Part shown: piece after piece, positions 1 to 8,774 of the stretch
Position numbering within the stretch: the stretch's first letter is position 1
How the letters are laid out: the number at the start of each line of letters is the position of its first letter
Assembly: GCF_001424405.1 (NCBI RefSeq)
Contig: NZ_LMPS01000004.1
Coordinates: forward strand, 244,537 to 308,536
Source: Dyadobacter sp. Leaf189
GTDB lineage: Bacteria > Bacteroidota > Bacteroidia > Cytophagales > Spirosomataceae
DNA: 64,000 nt
Reading direction: 5' to 3'
Made by a program: the position numbers and the translations under genes
The notes under the pieces: model-generated
The model's database searches: none
Told to the model about the DNA's origin: nothing
Seen by the model: only the letters and a program-made list of their open reading frames with translations

Positions 1-192
1 TTTGGCATGATCAGAAAAGCTGGGTGCCAGTGAGCTGCGAAAACGGTCTGAAAACCCTATGATACCAACACGAACGCGGTCATTCGCGCCAAGGATACGG
101 CGGTAGCTGGCTGCACTGAAAGCATTCGCACCGACGGCCACACCCGCAGATACCAGTGCTGTATTTTTGAGAAATTCCCTTCTGCTTGTCAT
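1..192 (-). CDS. Gfo/Idh/MocA family oxidoreductase, N-terminal part (runs off window)
   Basis: Reading the minus strand from the ATG at 192 gives 64 residues, cut by the window edge. The leader contains SRREFLKN followed by a hydrophobic alanine/valine-rich stretch, a twin-arginine-type signal common on Bacteroidota members of this family. It is followed by RVRVGIIGF, the opening of a Rossmann fold with the G-x-x-G of an NAD(P)-binding loop. Members are sugar or polyol dehydrogenases, and exported ones are thought to act in the periplasm. It is the last visible gene of the minus-strand sugar locus and follows the DUF1080 gene by 113 bp, which fits oxidation of a sugar at C3. The substrate cannot be read from this fragment. 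Confidence 0.75.
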   Translation of the reverse strand, partial: MTSRREFLKNTALVSAGVAVGANAFSAASYRRILGANDRVRVGIIGFSDRFRSSLAPSFSDHAK

Positions 193-305
193 TTTATTAA
201 AAGGTTAATTTTAATTGTCAGATCCGATTGCGACGGCAATCAGTTGTAAATAGGACTTGTCAGATTATCTACTGTAAATTTGAATCTTTTTTCAGACCGT
301 CATTT

Positions 306-1670
306 TCAAAGCTCACGCACTTTCAAACTGCGGAAAGAAACATTGTCGCCGTGATCCTGCAACAGCAGATTTCCCTGCTGCGACATTCCGAATCCTTCGA
401 AGTTTTTGAATTTGGAGCTCATCACAAAATCCTTGAACTGCGGCGAGCCACGCACATATTCCACCACTTTGTACCCATTGAGAAAATGCTGCACGGTACC
501 ATCTTTTTGCACCACAATGCGCCCCTGGTTCCATTCACCAATCTTCTTAACAGCGTTTTTGGGCCTGTCGGCGGGGATCACGTCGTAAAAGGAAGCGATG
601 GTACGGTTACCGTTTTTACCCAGCTTGGCATCGGGATGTTTTTCATCGTCGAGTACCTGGTATTCGCAGCCAATCCCTGATTTCCCATTGGAGTTAAATT
701 TCTGGTCTACAAAATACTTCACGCCGCTGTTAGCGCCTTCGGTCAGCTTGAATTCAAATTCAAATTCAAATGCAGGACCGTACAGCTTTTTAGTAACAAT
801 GTCGTTTCCGGTCTCTGATCCGTCAGATTTCGAGATCGTGATTGTGCCATCATTGTAGCCCCAGCGCTTGGACGGAAAGTCGGTGCCGCCGTAAGAACGC
901 CATTGATCCGCAGATTTTCCATCGTATAACAGCGACCATCCCTGCGCCTTTTCCGCAGCATCCAGCGCATTCGGGATCAGGTTCACAATGCGGATGTTGG
1001 AAGCGGGACTTGGTTTCAGGTTCGTGGTTTGAATGCGGACATTCTTCCAGCTTACCTGCGTACCTTCCAGATCCTTGCTTCCGATGGAATGCACCTGCAG
1101 ACAGATGAAACCGCTCGGCGTCACATCATCGATCACGTGTGCTACTGCCACACCATTCAGAAAGGTTCTGATGGAATTTCCGATGGCTTCAATGCGGTAT
1201 TTGTTCCATTGCTCTTTCTTGAAGGCCGTTTTTGCATCCGGGTTCAGGTCGAGCGGGTACAGCCAGCCGCGGCGGGCCTCATCATAAATCCCCGCTGAAT
1301 ACGCGCGGTCGCTTGGGTCAATCTCTACCTGATATCCGTGAACGCGCCCATTTTGATAATCCGGCTTTGACAAACTTCTGATCTGGATCCCCGAGTTTAG
1401 CTTGTTATCTACCTTCACATCCACTTCCAGGATAAAGTCGCCGTAATCTTTTTCTGTTGTGAGAAAAGAATTCGGTGTGCCCATTACCGACGTACCCACA
1501 ATGGCGCCGTCTTTTACTTCGTATTTAGCCTGTCCATTCAGTTGCTTCCAGCCGGAAAGGTCTTTTCCATTGAACAGATTCTGCCAGCCGCCCTTTGTTT
1601 TCTGAGAGAATGCGGGCGAGAATGCAGCCAGCGAAAGCAGCCCGATGAAGGCGATTTTGATTTTTTTCAT
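306..1670 (-). CDS. Secreted protein with two DUF1080 (3-keto-disaccharide hydrolase) domains
   Basis: 454 residues from the ATG at 1670. An in-frame ATG 13 codons upstream would put extra residues before an otherwise clean signal peptide (MKKIKIAFIGLLSL, cleaved near FSQ), so the shorter start is preferred. Two tandem concanavalin-like DUF1080 (PF06439) domains are visible, about residues 28-215 and 245-454. Each starts with a W-x-x-L-[FY]-[ND]-G-K motif and carries a W-N-x-x-[RI] segment. The family hydrolyses 3-keto-glycosides after a partner oxidoreductase has made the keto group. It lies between a TIM-barrel isomerase-like gene and a Gfo/Idh/MocA oxidoreductase, which supports that role. 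The domain assignment is firm; substrate and which domain is active are inferred. Confidence 0.85.
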   Translation of the reverse strand: MKKIKIAFIGLLSLAAFSPAFSQKTKGGWQNLFNGKDLSGWKQLNGQAKYEVKDGAIVGTSVMGTPNSFLTTEKDYGDFILEVDVKVDNKLNSGIQIRSLSKPDYQNGRVHGYQVEIDPSDRAYSAGIYDEARRGWLYPLDLNPDAKTAFKKEQWNKYRIEAIGNSIRTFLNGVAVAHVIDDVTPSGFICLQVHSIGSKDLEGTQVSWKNVRIQTTNLKPSPASNIRIVNLIPNALDAAEKAQGWSLLYDGKSADQWRSYGGTDFPSKRWGYNDGTITISKSDGSETGNDIVTKKLYGPAFEFEFEFKLTEGANSGVKYFVDQKFNSNGKSGIGCEYQVLDDEKHPDAKLGKNGNRTIASFYDVIPADRPKNAVKKIGEWNQGRIVVQKDGTVQHFLNGYKVVEYVRGSPQFKDFVMSSKFKNFEGFGMSQQGNLLLQDHGDNVSFRSLKVREL

Positions 1671-1835
1671 CTTAAAAAGGAATTGTTGTATCGGTGGAAA
1701 AACTAACAAATGCGTCTTCCAGACCCGAACATTTAAACGATTTATTTCAATAACTACCCCTACAAAAACGGTTCAGGCTAGCAAATGCAAAAAGAAACCC
1801 GCTGCCGGATTTGCAAGAACATCAATCCTGCTGAC

Positions 1836-2747
1836 TTACAATGGATATTTCAGGCTTTCTGTAATATACTTTTTGTTGATCTCGGCGCAAACCAGCGGCG
1901 ACTTCTCAGGATCAGGTACCCCGTCAAGTTCAACCACGGCCCAACCTTTGAATTTGATTTTTTCGAGGGAAGCAAATACAGCCGGAACGTCTACCCTGCC
2001 CTGCCCCAGCTCTACGAATTTATAGCCGTTTTTGGTCTCTGCTGGTTTAGTATCCTTCAAATGCAGTGAATGCAGGATGTTTTTGTATTTAATCACCGCG
2101 TCCTGAGGCTCGCCGCCACCCTGCTTGTAGTGCGCAATATCCAGCAGCAGCTTGATGTATTTCGGGTTCATTGCCTGTACGATCACATCCACCTCTTCCG
2201 GAGTTTCACCAAGCTGGTTCATGTGGTTGTGGTAAACCGCCTGCACACCCAGATCTGCCGTTTGTTTACCGATTTCGTTCATTACCTCAGCGAGCTTCTT
2301 CAACTCTTCCGTGGTAGGAAGCCTGTCTTTCGGGCGAAGGCTGTTGGTTAACTGCAATGCATTCCCGCCGAGCGCCTTCACAAAGCTGGCGTGCGCTACG
2401 TGCGTGTCAATGGTACTCTGCAACTTCGCAGGATCCGTTTCTACATTGCCACTTGAAAACATCGCGAGTGTCAGGTTATTTTTTTCCAAAAGGGCTTTCA
2501 GCTCCGAAGGTTTGTTGCGGTAAGGCCCGAAAGTATTGGCGCGCAGCTGGATTCCGCGAAAGCCCAGTCCGGCCAGTTCCGTAATGGCCTGCTCGTCCTT
2601 CCCGCCCCAGGTAATGGAGGAATATGCGATCCTGATATCTCCCTTTTTAAGCAGGTATTCAGCCCGGGAGCTGGCAGAAAGCAAAGTTGCGGCCGCTATC
2701 CCTGCGGTTTTAATGAAGTCGCGGCGGTTTGTAGCATTCATATCCAT
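1836..2747 (-). CDS. Exported sugar phosphate isomerase/epimerase-like TIM-barrel protein
   Basis: 303 residues, AP-endonuclease-2/xylose-isomerase-like TIM barrel as in inosose dehydratase and hydroxypyruvate isomerase relatives. The N-terminus has NRRDFIKTAG followed by an alanine-rich hydrophobic run, a Tat-type leader. The barrel shows typical metal-site segments: VYHNHMNQ, LLDIAHYKQGGG, HSLHLKDTKP and a late VELDGV. A second ATG two codons in (2741) is equally possible. It sits downstream of susD after a hairpin terminator and upstream of the DUF1080 gene. Periplasmic homologues in such loci are thought to process keto-sugars; the reaction here is inferred, not shown. Confidence 0.8.
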   Translation of the reverse strand: MDMNATNRRDFIKTAGIAAATLLSASSRAEYLLKKGDIRIAYSSITWGGKDEQAITELAGLGFRGIQLRANTFGPYRNKPSELKALLEKNNLTLAMFSSGNVETDPAKLQSTIDTHVAHASFVKALGGNALQLTNSLRPKDRLPTTEELKKLAEVMNEIGKQTADLGVQAVYHNHMNQLGETPEEVDVIVQAMNPKYIKLLLDIAHYKQGGGEPQDAVIKYKNILHSLHLKDTKPAETKNGYKFVELGQGRVDVPAVFASLEKIKFKGWAVVELDGVPDPEKSPLVCAEINKKYITESLKYPL

Positions 2748-2799
2748 GATTTAATATTTGGTCAAAAGTCGGTTCACAAGCATAGACTGTATAAAGAAA

Positions 2800-2824
2800 G
2801 AAAGCCCCTGAATCAGGGACTTTC
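2800..2824 (-). terminator. Hairpin terminator after susD
   Basis: GAAAG-c-CCCTGA pairs with TCAGGG-a-CTTTC (one mismatch). On the minus strand it is followed by CTTTCTTTATACA, a T-rich tail. It lies 49 bp after the SusD stop and 53 bp before the next start, so it probably lowers read-through from susCD into the enzyme genes. Confidence 0.6.
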
Positions 2825-2872
2825 CTCTTTGATCTTGCATTAAATTATAGGTCAGTTTCAAACTGTGCCTCC

Positions 2873-4531
2873 TCAATATCCCGGATTTTGAGGATAGGCA
2901 GACGGGCCGCCGGCAGTACGGTCGATCTGATCCTGAGGAATGGGGCGCAGGTTGTGGAACTCCTTGATATTGGCAGCGCCGTCCGGATTGTACATCTTCA
3001 CGCGCTCTACCAGGTTACCCCAGCGTTTCAGGTCAAACCAACGGAACATTTCGCCCGCCAGCTCGCGCTCGCGCTCTTCCATAATAAAGTCCATTGTTGC
3101 TTTTGCAGCCGTAATTTCCATTGCGGCTTCTTTGCCAGGCCAGGCTGCGCGGCGGCGAACAACATTGATGTGCTCGGCAGCTTCTGCATTTTTACCCTGA
3201 CGAATAAGCGCTTCCGCAGCTATCAAATGCGTTTCAGCCAGGCGGAACATCAAAAAGTCGCGGCTACCCTGCTCGTAAGTCCTGTCCGGACGAAGTGCAT
3301 CGAGGAACTTTCTTAACACAGGGAATAAGTTCGCCTTGTACAAGCTTGGCGTAAGTACCTGATAGGGACGTTTTGCGCGCTCAGCTTCCGACATTTCGTA
3401 ACCTGGAATAAAGATCGTTGTGTCTCCCGCGGCAAATGTCAGCTCCTTTTTAGAGGTATCAAAAAGGTTGGTATACTTGCCCGGTTTGTTACTCAGCCAG
3501 GTGTCTTTAAAAGTCTTTTTGTAACGGGAATCATTCACGCGGTCCGCTGGCGCAAAAACGGTTTCCAACATGTAAGTAGTTGGTTTAAAGCGCTTGAACG
3601 GACGTCCGTTTTCGGTATCCCGCTGCATTCCTGCCTGGGTATCGTATTCCATGCCGAAATAAAGGTGGGTACGGTTACCGATTCCGTTTGTCAATGGATC
3701 GGAAGTATACTGCGTCGCAAAAATCACCTCATTATTGATCTCGCCTCCGCCTTGTACCCAAACACTTGCAAAATCCGGCAGCAGGGAGAATGAATAATTT
3801 TTGATCACATTCTGCGCATAAGTAGCTGCTTTTACGTAATCATCTGCCGCTTTGGCTTCTGATGTTGCTTTGGTAAGGTAAACTCTTGCCAGCAAATGCT
3901 CAGTTGCCGCTTTTGTTACCCGGCCGTAGTCAGATGTTGCCAATCCTAAATCAGGCAATGCAGATTCAAGATCGGAAATGATCTGTGCATAGATCTCGGG
4001 AACAGGAGCGCGGTTGAATTCCTTGTTGGCCACCAGGTTCCCTTTTGTTACGAGAGAAACCGGTCCGAACATTTGAACCAGAATAAAGTAATGGTGCGCT
4101 CTCAAAAATTTAACCTCAGCCACGCGGCGCTTCACCAAAGCCGGGTCCAGACCAGTAATGTTCGGCGATACATCGATAACGATGTTAGCGGTGTTGATCG
4201 CGGGATAAAAGCTGTTCCATATCGCATTGGTCACCGCCAGCCTGCCGTCGATCTGCGAGGTATACTGGTTGACAAATTTGAAAGAACCATCGGCTCCCAT
4301 TGTATAAGTATCAGTACCAAAGATACTTAATGTCATGGCGTCCTCCGTTCCGTAGTAGTTCCGGAGAGAAGAATAAACTCCCTTGACGGCTGCTTCAAAA
4401 CCAGCCGGCGTATTGATGTATTCACTGCCTACCTGCGAGATCGGCGTCTCTTCCAGCAGGTCGCTGCAAGATTGGCTCCCCAACAACAGCGTTGCAGCCA
4501 GTAGTACTTTAAATCGAAATAATGCCTTCAT
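2873..4531 (-). CDS. SusD/RagB family nutrient-binding outer-membrane lipoprotein
   Basis: 552 residues, a usual SusD length. The N-terminus is a lipoprotein signal (hydrophobic run then LGSQSC, lipidated Cys22). The body carries TPR-like helices (VKRRVAEVKFLRAHHYF, ATEHLLARVYLTKA) and the typical SusD C-terminal block (FMMEERERELAGEMFRWFDLKRWG-like, about residues 480-505) ending in IPQDQIDRTAGGPSAYPQNPGY. It forms the surface lid of a SusCD importer, passing glycan fragments to the TonB-dependent channel encoded 36 bp upstream. No surface glycan-binding protein or glycoside hydrolase follows directly, so the ligand is not evident from this pair. Confidence 0.95.
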   Translation of the reverse strand: MKALFRFKVLLAATLLLGSQSCSDLLEETPISQVGSEYINTPAGFEAAVKGVYSSLRNYYGTEDAMTLSIFGTDTYTMGADGSFKFVNQYTSQIDGRLAVTNAIWNSFYPAINTANIVIDVSPNITGLDPALVKRRVAEVKFLRAHHYFILVQMFGPVSLVTKGNLVANKEFNRAPVPEIYAQIISDLESALPDLGLATSDYGRVTKAATEHLLARVYLTKATSEAKAADDYVKAATYAQNVIKNYSFSLLPDFASVWVQGGGEINNEVIFATQYTSDPLTNGIGNRTHLYFGMEYDTQAGMQRDTENGRPFKRFKPTTYMLETVFAPADRVNDSRYKKTFKDTWLSNKPGKYTNLFDTSKKELTFAAGDTTIFIPGYEMSEAERAKRPYQVLTPSLYKANLFPVLRKFLDALRPDRTYEQGSRDFLMFRLAETHLIAAEALIRQGKNAEAAEHINVVRRRAAWPGKEAAMEITAAKATMDFIMEERERELAGEMFRWFDLKRWGNLVERVKMYNPDGAANIKEFHNLRPIPQDQIDRTAGGPSAYPQNPGY

Positions 4532-4567
4532 ATCTATATAATTATAATAGTAAGCGACTGGTTGAAC

Positions 4568-7500
4568 TTAGATTTTCAGGTTAATACCAAATGTAATTTG
4601 TCTTACAGCCGGTGTCTGGTCGGCGTTGATATCCCCATCCGTTTCGTTGTCGATCCCTTTGTATTTCGTCCTGTACTCGGAGAAAATGAATGGCTGCTGG
4701 GCACTCATAAATACGCGCAGGCTACCGATTTTCATTTTTTCTGTCAGCTTGGACGGGAAGTTATATCCCAGGTTGATGTTACGTACTTTAATGAATGTAC
4801 CGTCAAAATAAAGTACTGTCGAGCGGAACGGCGGGAATTCCTGGCTTTGGTTTGGTCTTGGAAACTCATTCGTTGGGTTTTCCGGAGTCCAGTAGTCGAT
4901 GTCCAGGTTATTATAGCGGCCCGCCAGTGTCATATTGTCCTGGTGGAACAAGCTGCGGAACATACTTCCGAATCTCGCAAAAACGAAGATCGACAAATCG
5001 AAACCTTTGAACTCAAAACGGTTGGTCATACCCGCAGAAAACTTGGGCACCTGTGATCCCAGGATCACACGGTCAAACGGATCAATTTTACCATCACCAT
5101 TTGTATCCTGGATCTTGATTTGTCCCGGCGCACTCTGGTATTTCTTCGCTTCATCAAGCTCGTTCAACTGCCAGATACCAATTTTTTTGTAGTCAAAATA
5201 AGCAGTAAGCGGCTGGCCGATGAATCTCGCATTACCGATATCGTCGACTTTTCCATTGAAGAGTTCAAGAATTTTCTCCTTGTTTTTCGTCAGCTGAAAA
5301 TCGGTATTCCAGCGAAATCCGTTTGGCGCATCCACATTCACAGTGGATAATGTTACCTCTATACCGCTGTTCCGTGTACTTCCTACATTACGGCGTACCT
5401 GGCTGAAACCGCTTGTGATCGGAAGCTGATCCAGCAAAAGCAGGTCTTTGGTATCTGCCTGGTAATATTCCAGAGAACCGGATACCCGGCCTTTAAAAAC
5501 ACTGAAATCAAGACCGACGTTGGCGGTAGATGTAGTTTCCCATTTCAACAATGAGTTACCTAGCGTACCCGGTGCATAACCGAAACCGGCAGCCGCGCCG
5601 AAAGCATAGGAAGTCCGGCTCAGCAATGCCTGCGTCTGATAAGGATCGATGGCCGTGTTACCCGTAGAACCATAGCTGGCGCGGAGTTTCAATTCGTCTA
5701 CCCAGTTTACGTTTTTAAGGACAGGCTCGTTGCTGATGTTCCAGCCAAGTGCAACCGACGGGAAAAATCCGTATTTGGTATCTGCACCAAACCGCGATGA
5801 ACCATCGTACCTGCCTGTAACTGTCAACAGGTATTTTTCATTATAATCGTAGTTGACACGCGCCATGTAGGAGTTCAGCACCCAACGTGCGAGGTTGGAG
5901 CCTACTCCATTCACAATCGTTGCCTGGCCTAGGTTGTAAAACTCCTGCGACTCTGCTGGTATCCCGGTCACACTGAATGTGTTGGTTTCCAAATCGTCTT
6001 TCTGAACCGAGTGAAGCAGCGTCACACCGAGGTTATGCTTGCCTGCAAACTGTTTGTTATACATTAAAATGTTCTCCAATGTATAGTTGAACTGGTATTC
6101 GTTAAACTGGAAACCGGTCGGATCTCCGCCGCGTCGTGCATTGGTCTGGCTGCCCACAAAACGTCCGATGCGGCGGTTGTTGAGGTCAGGACCAAAATTG
6201 ACGCGGTATTTTAAACCTTCCAGGATCGTCCATTCTCCGTAAATACTGTTGAAAAGCCTGATACGTTTGGTCAGGTCTATCTGAGCGCCTGGTACGATTT
6301 CAGCAATCGGGTTGGTTCTCAAACCATCGGTAGTCGGCAGAAATATCAGCTTTCCATTGTCGTCGTAAGGTTTTCCCAATGGATTTTCCGCGAGCGCCCC
6401 GCCGAATGGGTTGAAGTTCTCCCCGTTTCTTGTGCTGTATACACCCAACGTAGAAGTCCCGATCTTGATCCTTTTGGTGATCTGATGATCGAGGTTAATG
6501 CGAAAAGTGTAACGCGTAAAGTCCTGGTTGTAGATAATTCCCTTGTCATTAAAGTAGTTGGCAGAAATGGCAAACTGGGTTTTCTCATTTCCACCCTGTA
6601 AACCCACCTGGTGGCTCTGAATATGGCCGGGGCGCAGCAGGTAAGATTGATAATCCGTAGTACGGTTGTTCTTGATACCGTCCAATTCAATGGGCTCAAA
6701 CAATTTAGCATCAGCCTCGGCAGTGGCTGGTCCGGCAGGGTAAAGCGGCAGGCCTGTTTTTGCATCGATCACAGCCCTTCTCGACTCGCGTTTGTACTCA
6801 GCAAACTCGGGACCATTCATTACGTCAATTTTTCCGAGTTCTTTGGAAGAACCGTAGTAGCCGTCATAGCTCACAACCGTTTTGCCCGGCTTACCGCGCT
6901 TGGTTGTGATCAGGACAACCCCGTTTGAGCCGCGTGAACCGTAGATTGCAGTTGCAGAAGCATCTTTCAATACTTCCATAGAGGCAATATCATTGGGGTT
7001 AAAATCGTCGATGTTACCCGCCAGCGGGATACCGTCCACTACATACAGCGGATCGTTGGAAGCATTGATAGACCTTCTTCCGCGAATCCTGACAGTAGGA
7101 CCGGCACCAGGTTTGCTGCTCGCCTGTACCACGTCCACACCCGCTGCACGGCCTTGCAAAGCCTGGCGCGCATTGGTAATCGGCAATTCTCCGATTTCCT
7201 TTGAACCTACTGATGAAATGGCACCGGTCAACTGGCTCTTTTTCTGAGTTCCATAACCCACAACTACCACTTCGCCCAGCGTTTTCAGGTCACTTGCCAG
7301 CGTGATATCTATCACACTTCTGTTGCCTACCGCAATTTCCTGAGTGACAAATCCCACTGCTGAAAATACGAGTACTGCGCCGTCTTCGGGAATATCGATT
7401 TTATATGATCCGTCTGCATCGGTATTGGTACCGTTGCGACTGCCTTTCAATACTACCGACACACCGGGAATCGGTGTGTTGTCTTCGGCAGCCAGAATTT

Positions 7501-7645
7501 TGCCAGTTACAGTCCGGTCGATTACTGAAACAACATTTTCGGCAGGCCGCGTGGCAAGCGCCTGGCCTGCAAAGCCCGTGACAATGATCCCCGCCATTGT
7601 CAGCTGCCTAAGTATCTGACCAACAGTCGTAAAGTTTTTTTTCAT
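4568..7645 (-). CDS. SusC/RagA family TonB-linked outer-membrane receptor
   Basis: 1025 residues. A signal sequence (to about residue 31, QALA) is followed by a carboxypeptidase-D-regulatory-like domain (about 46-120, VTGKILAAEDNTPIPGVSVV), the SusC signature GEVVVVGYGTQKK, a plug domain (about 130-235, including NDPLYVVDGIPL and MEVLKDASATAIYGSRGSNG) and a long beta-barrel. It imports oligosaccharides energised by TonB together with the SusD encoded 36 bp downstream. There is no N-terminal STN signalling domain, so this receptor probably does not itself signal to an anti-sigma factor, although an anti-sigma-like gene lies upstream. Confidence 0.97.
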   Translation of the reverse strand: MKKNFTTVGQILRQLTMAGIIVTGFAGQALATRPAENVVSVIDRTVTGKILAAEDNTPIPGVSVVLKGSRNGTNTDADGSYKIDIPEDGAVLVFSAVGFVTQEIAVGNRSVIDITLASDLKTLGEVVVVGYGTQKKSQLTGAISSVGSKEIGELPITNARQALQGRAAGVDVVQASSKPGAGPTVRIRGRRSINASNDPLYVVDGIPLAGNIDDFNPNDIASMEVLKDASATAIYGSRGSNGVVLITTKRGKPGKTVVSYDGYYGSSKELGKIDVMNGPEFAEYKRESRRAVIDAKTGLPLYPAGPATAEADAKLFEPIELDGIKNNRTTDYQSYLLRPGHIQSHQVGLQGGNEKTQFAISANYFNDKGIIYNQDFTRYTFRINLDHQITKRIKIGTSTLGVYSTRNGENFNPFGGALAENPLGKPYDDNGKLIFLPTTDGLRTNPIAEIVPGAQIDLTKRIRLFNSIYGEWTILEGLKYRVNFGPDLNNRRIGRFVGSQTNARRGGDPTGFQFNEYQFNYTLENILMYNKQFAGKHNLGVTLLHSVQKDDLETNTFSVTGIPAESQEFYNLGQATIVNGVGSNLARWVLNSYMARVNYDYNEKYLLTVTGRYDGSSRFGADTKYGFFPSVALGWNISNEPVLKNVNWVDELKLRASYGSTGNTAIDPYQTQALLSRTSYAFGAAAGFGYAPGTLGNSLLKWETTSTANVGLDFSVFKGRVSGSLEYYQADTKDLLLLDQLPITSGFSQVRRNVGSTRNSGIEVTLSTVNVDAPNGFRWNTDFQLTKNKEKILELFNGKVDDIGNARFIGQPLTAYFDYKKIGIWQLNELDEAKKYQSAPGQIKIQDTNGDGKIDPFDRVILGSQVPKFSAGMTNRFEFKGFDLSIFVFARFGSMFRSLFHQDNMTLAGRYNNLDIDYWTPENPTNEFPRPNQSQEFPPFRSTVLYFDGTFIKVRNINLGYNFPSKLTEKMKIGSLRVFMSAQQPFIFSEYRTKYKGIDNETDGDINADQTPAVRQITFGINLKI

Positions 7646-8147
7646 ACGCTTACATGATTTGCATTAAGGTTCCTTCAATTATTTTATTTGACGACTTTAC
7701 CACATAAAACCCTTAAAAGAAAAAGTATACTTTTTCTTGAAATATTTATTTATCGTAAACGAGTGGTGACTTATCGGGGATTCGTGTGCCTGGGGTAGCG
7801 CTATTCAATGCACTTTTGAACAATTTCAATAACCATATTATTTACACTCAAAGTACAATTTGAAACTTGGACTCAGGATAGAGATTCGGCAAGAAAAACG
7901 GAACTAATCAGGGAAGTTTATTTATGCAATCGATGTCGGGAACGTTGTCAAGATAGACATTTACAAATATTTTATTGTAAAATCTTACCATATAGTACAA
8001 AAATATATACGTATTATGCCTTGACAGTAAAACCGATTTATTGAACTATACCAGGAAAAATCAGGAAGGATTGTACAGAAGTTTGTCAGCCAGGTGAATA
8101 AAAAAGGCAATTATCCGAAGAGTGCAGGATCGGGCACGGAAACCAGC
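7646..8147. promoter_or_regulatory. AT-rich control region upstream of susC
   Basis: About 500 bp without a convincing gene, conspicuously AT-rich against its neighbours. It must carry the susC promoter on the minus strand. The closest -7-like element seen is TATTTTTG at 8005-7998 (minus), without a good -33 partner. It contains a 22-bp perfect palindrome listed separately, and a weaker inverted repeat TCAAA-N6-TTTGA near 7849-7864. Confidence 0.5.
7717..7738. promoter_or_regulatory. 22-bp perfect palindrome upstream of susC (candidate operator)
   Basis: The half-site AAGAAAAAGTA is followed by its exact reverse complement with no spacer, centred 82-83 bp upstream of the susC start. Perfect symmetry over 22 bp with a central GTATAC suggests a dimeric regulator site. 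The run of A then T on each side could also act as a weak terminator-like hairpin. Symmetry is observed; operator function is inferred. Confidence 0.5.
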
Positions 8148-8534
8148 TTAGTGGCTAGTAAAAATGAAGTAGAATAAAAAAAAAAGAAAAGTTACTGACA
8201 TCAGAATCAGGATAATGCTTCTCGCAATAGAGTTATTGCCGGAAGCGTCTCCGGTGGATTTTTTTGCTTCACGGTCGCCGATTATATCCAGGGAGCTGCG
8301 GATTCTTCCCCATATAGAATTCACTTCCTGACTGGTCAGTGAATCCGGCCGCCAGTCTGATGCGATAAGTACGAGCTCACGGGCTTTTTCGACAGTTTCC
8401 TGCCTGGACGGATACTTAATAATCCAGTTCTCCCAAAACGAACGGATAGCCTGATCGTCAGGGAAACGCACCCAGCGAATGAAGAGGTTTTCCATCGCCA
8501 ACTCCTCAGCCGATAACTCTGAAAACGGTTTCAT
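8148..8534 (-). CDS. Stand-alone FecR-type anti-sigma N-terminal domain with one membrane helix
   Basis: 128 residues. The first 85 or so (ELAMENLFIRWVRFPDD, FWENWIIKYPS, VEKARELVLIASDW) look like the cytoplasmic sigma-binding region of Bacteroidota FecR-family anti-sigma factors. A polar linker then leads to a C-terminal transmembrane segment (about 106-126, IILILMSVTFLFFLFYFIF), after which the protein ends. The periplasmic FecR and DUF4974 domains of a full-length (about 330-residue) FecR are absent. There is no adjacent ECF sigma gene on the same strand; the nearest is at 12057 on the other strand. It may be a truncated relic or a dedicated short anti-sigma factor; the clean stop right after the helix favours a real product. 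Confidence 0.6.
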   Translation of the reverse strand: MKPFSELSAEELAMENLFIRWVRFPDDQAIRSFWENWIIKYPSRQETVEKARELVLIASDWRPDSLTSQEVNSIWGRIRSSLDIIGDREAKKSTGDASGNNSIARSIILILMSVTFLFFLFYFIFTSH

Positions 8535-8774
8535 TTTTGTAGCGCGTTAAAGTTTACAGCTTTGCAAAAGATTCAATCAGCGCAAGGTGTCTGTATTATT
8601 TCTCTGTTAAGCTTCTGATCAAAAAAGAGGCCTGTCAGCTGTTTATACTCACTGAAAAACGGTCATCTCCCACCAACCTGCACCAAACCGGTCGTGAAAT
8701 GGCTGAAACTTTTTCCAACCAAAACATATATTCCGGCGCAGCTGTCAGTCATAACATTGATTGCACCAACCAAC

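Noticed and set aside
228..680. A 150-codon plus-strand frame at the left end
   Set aside because: Antisense to the DUF1080 protein, whose domains are clear.
1671..1709. 13-codon extension of the DUF1080 protein
   Set aside because: It spoils the signal peptide that begins at the ATG at 1670.
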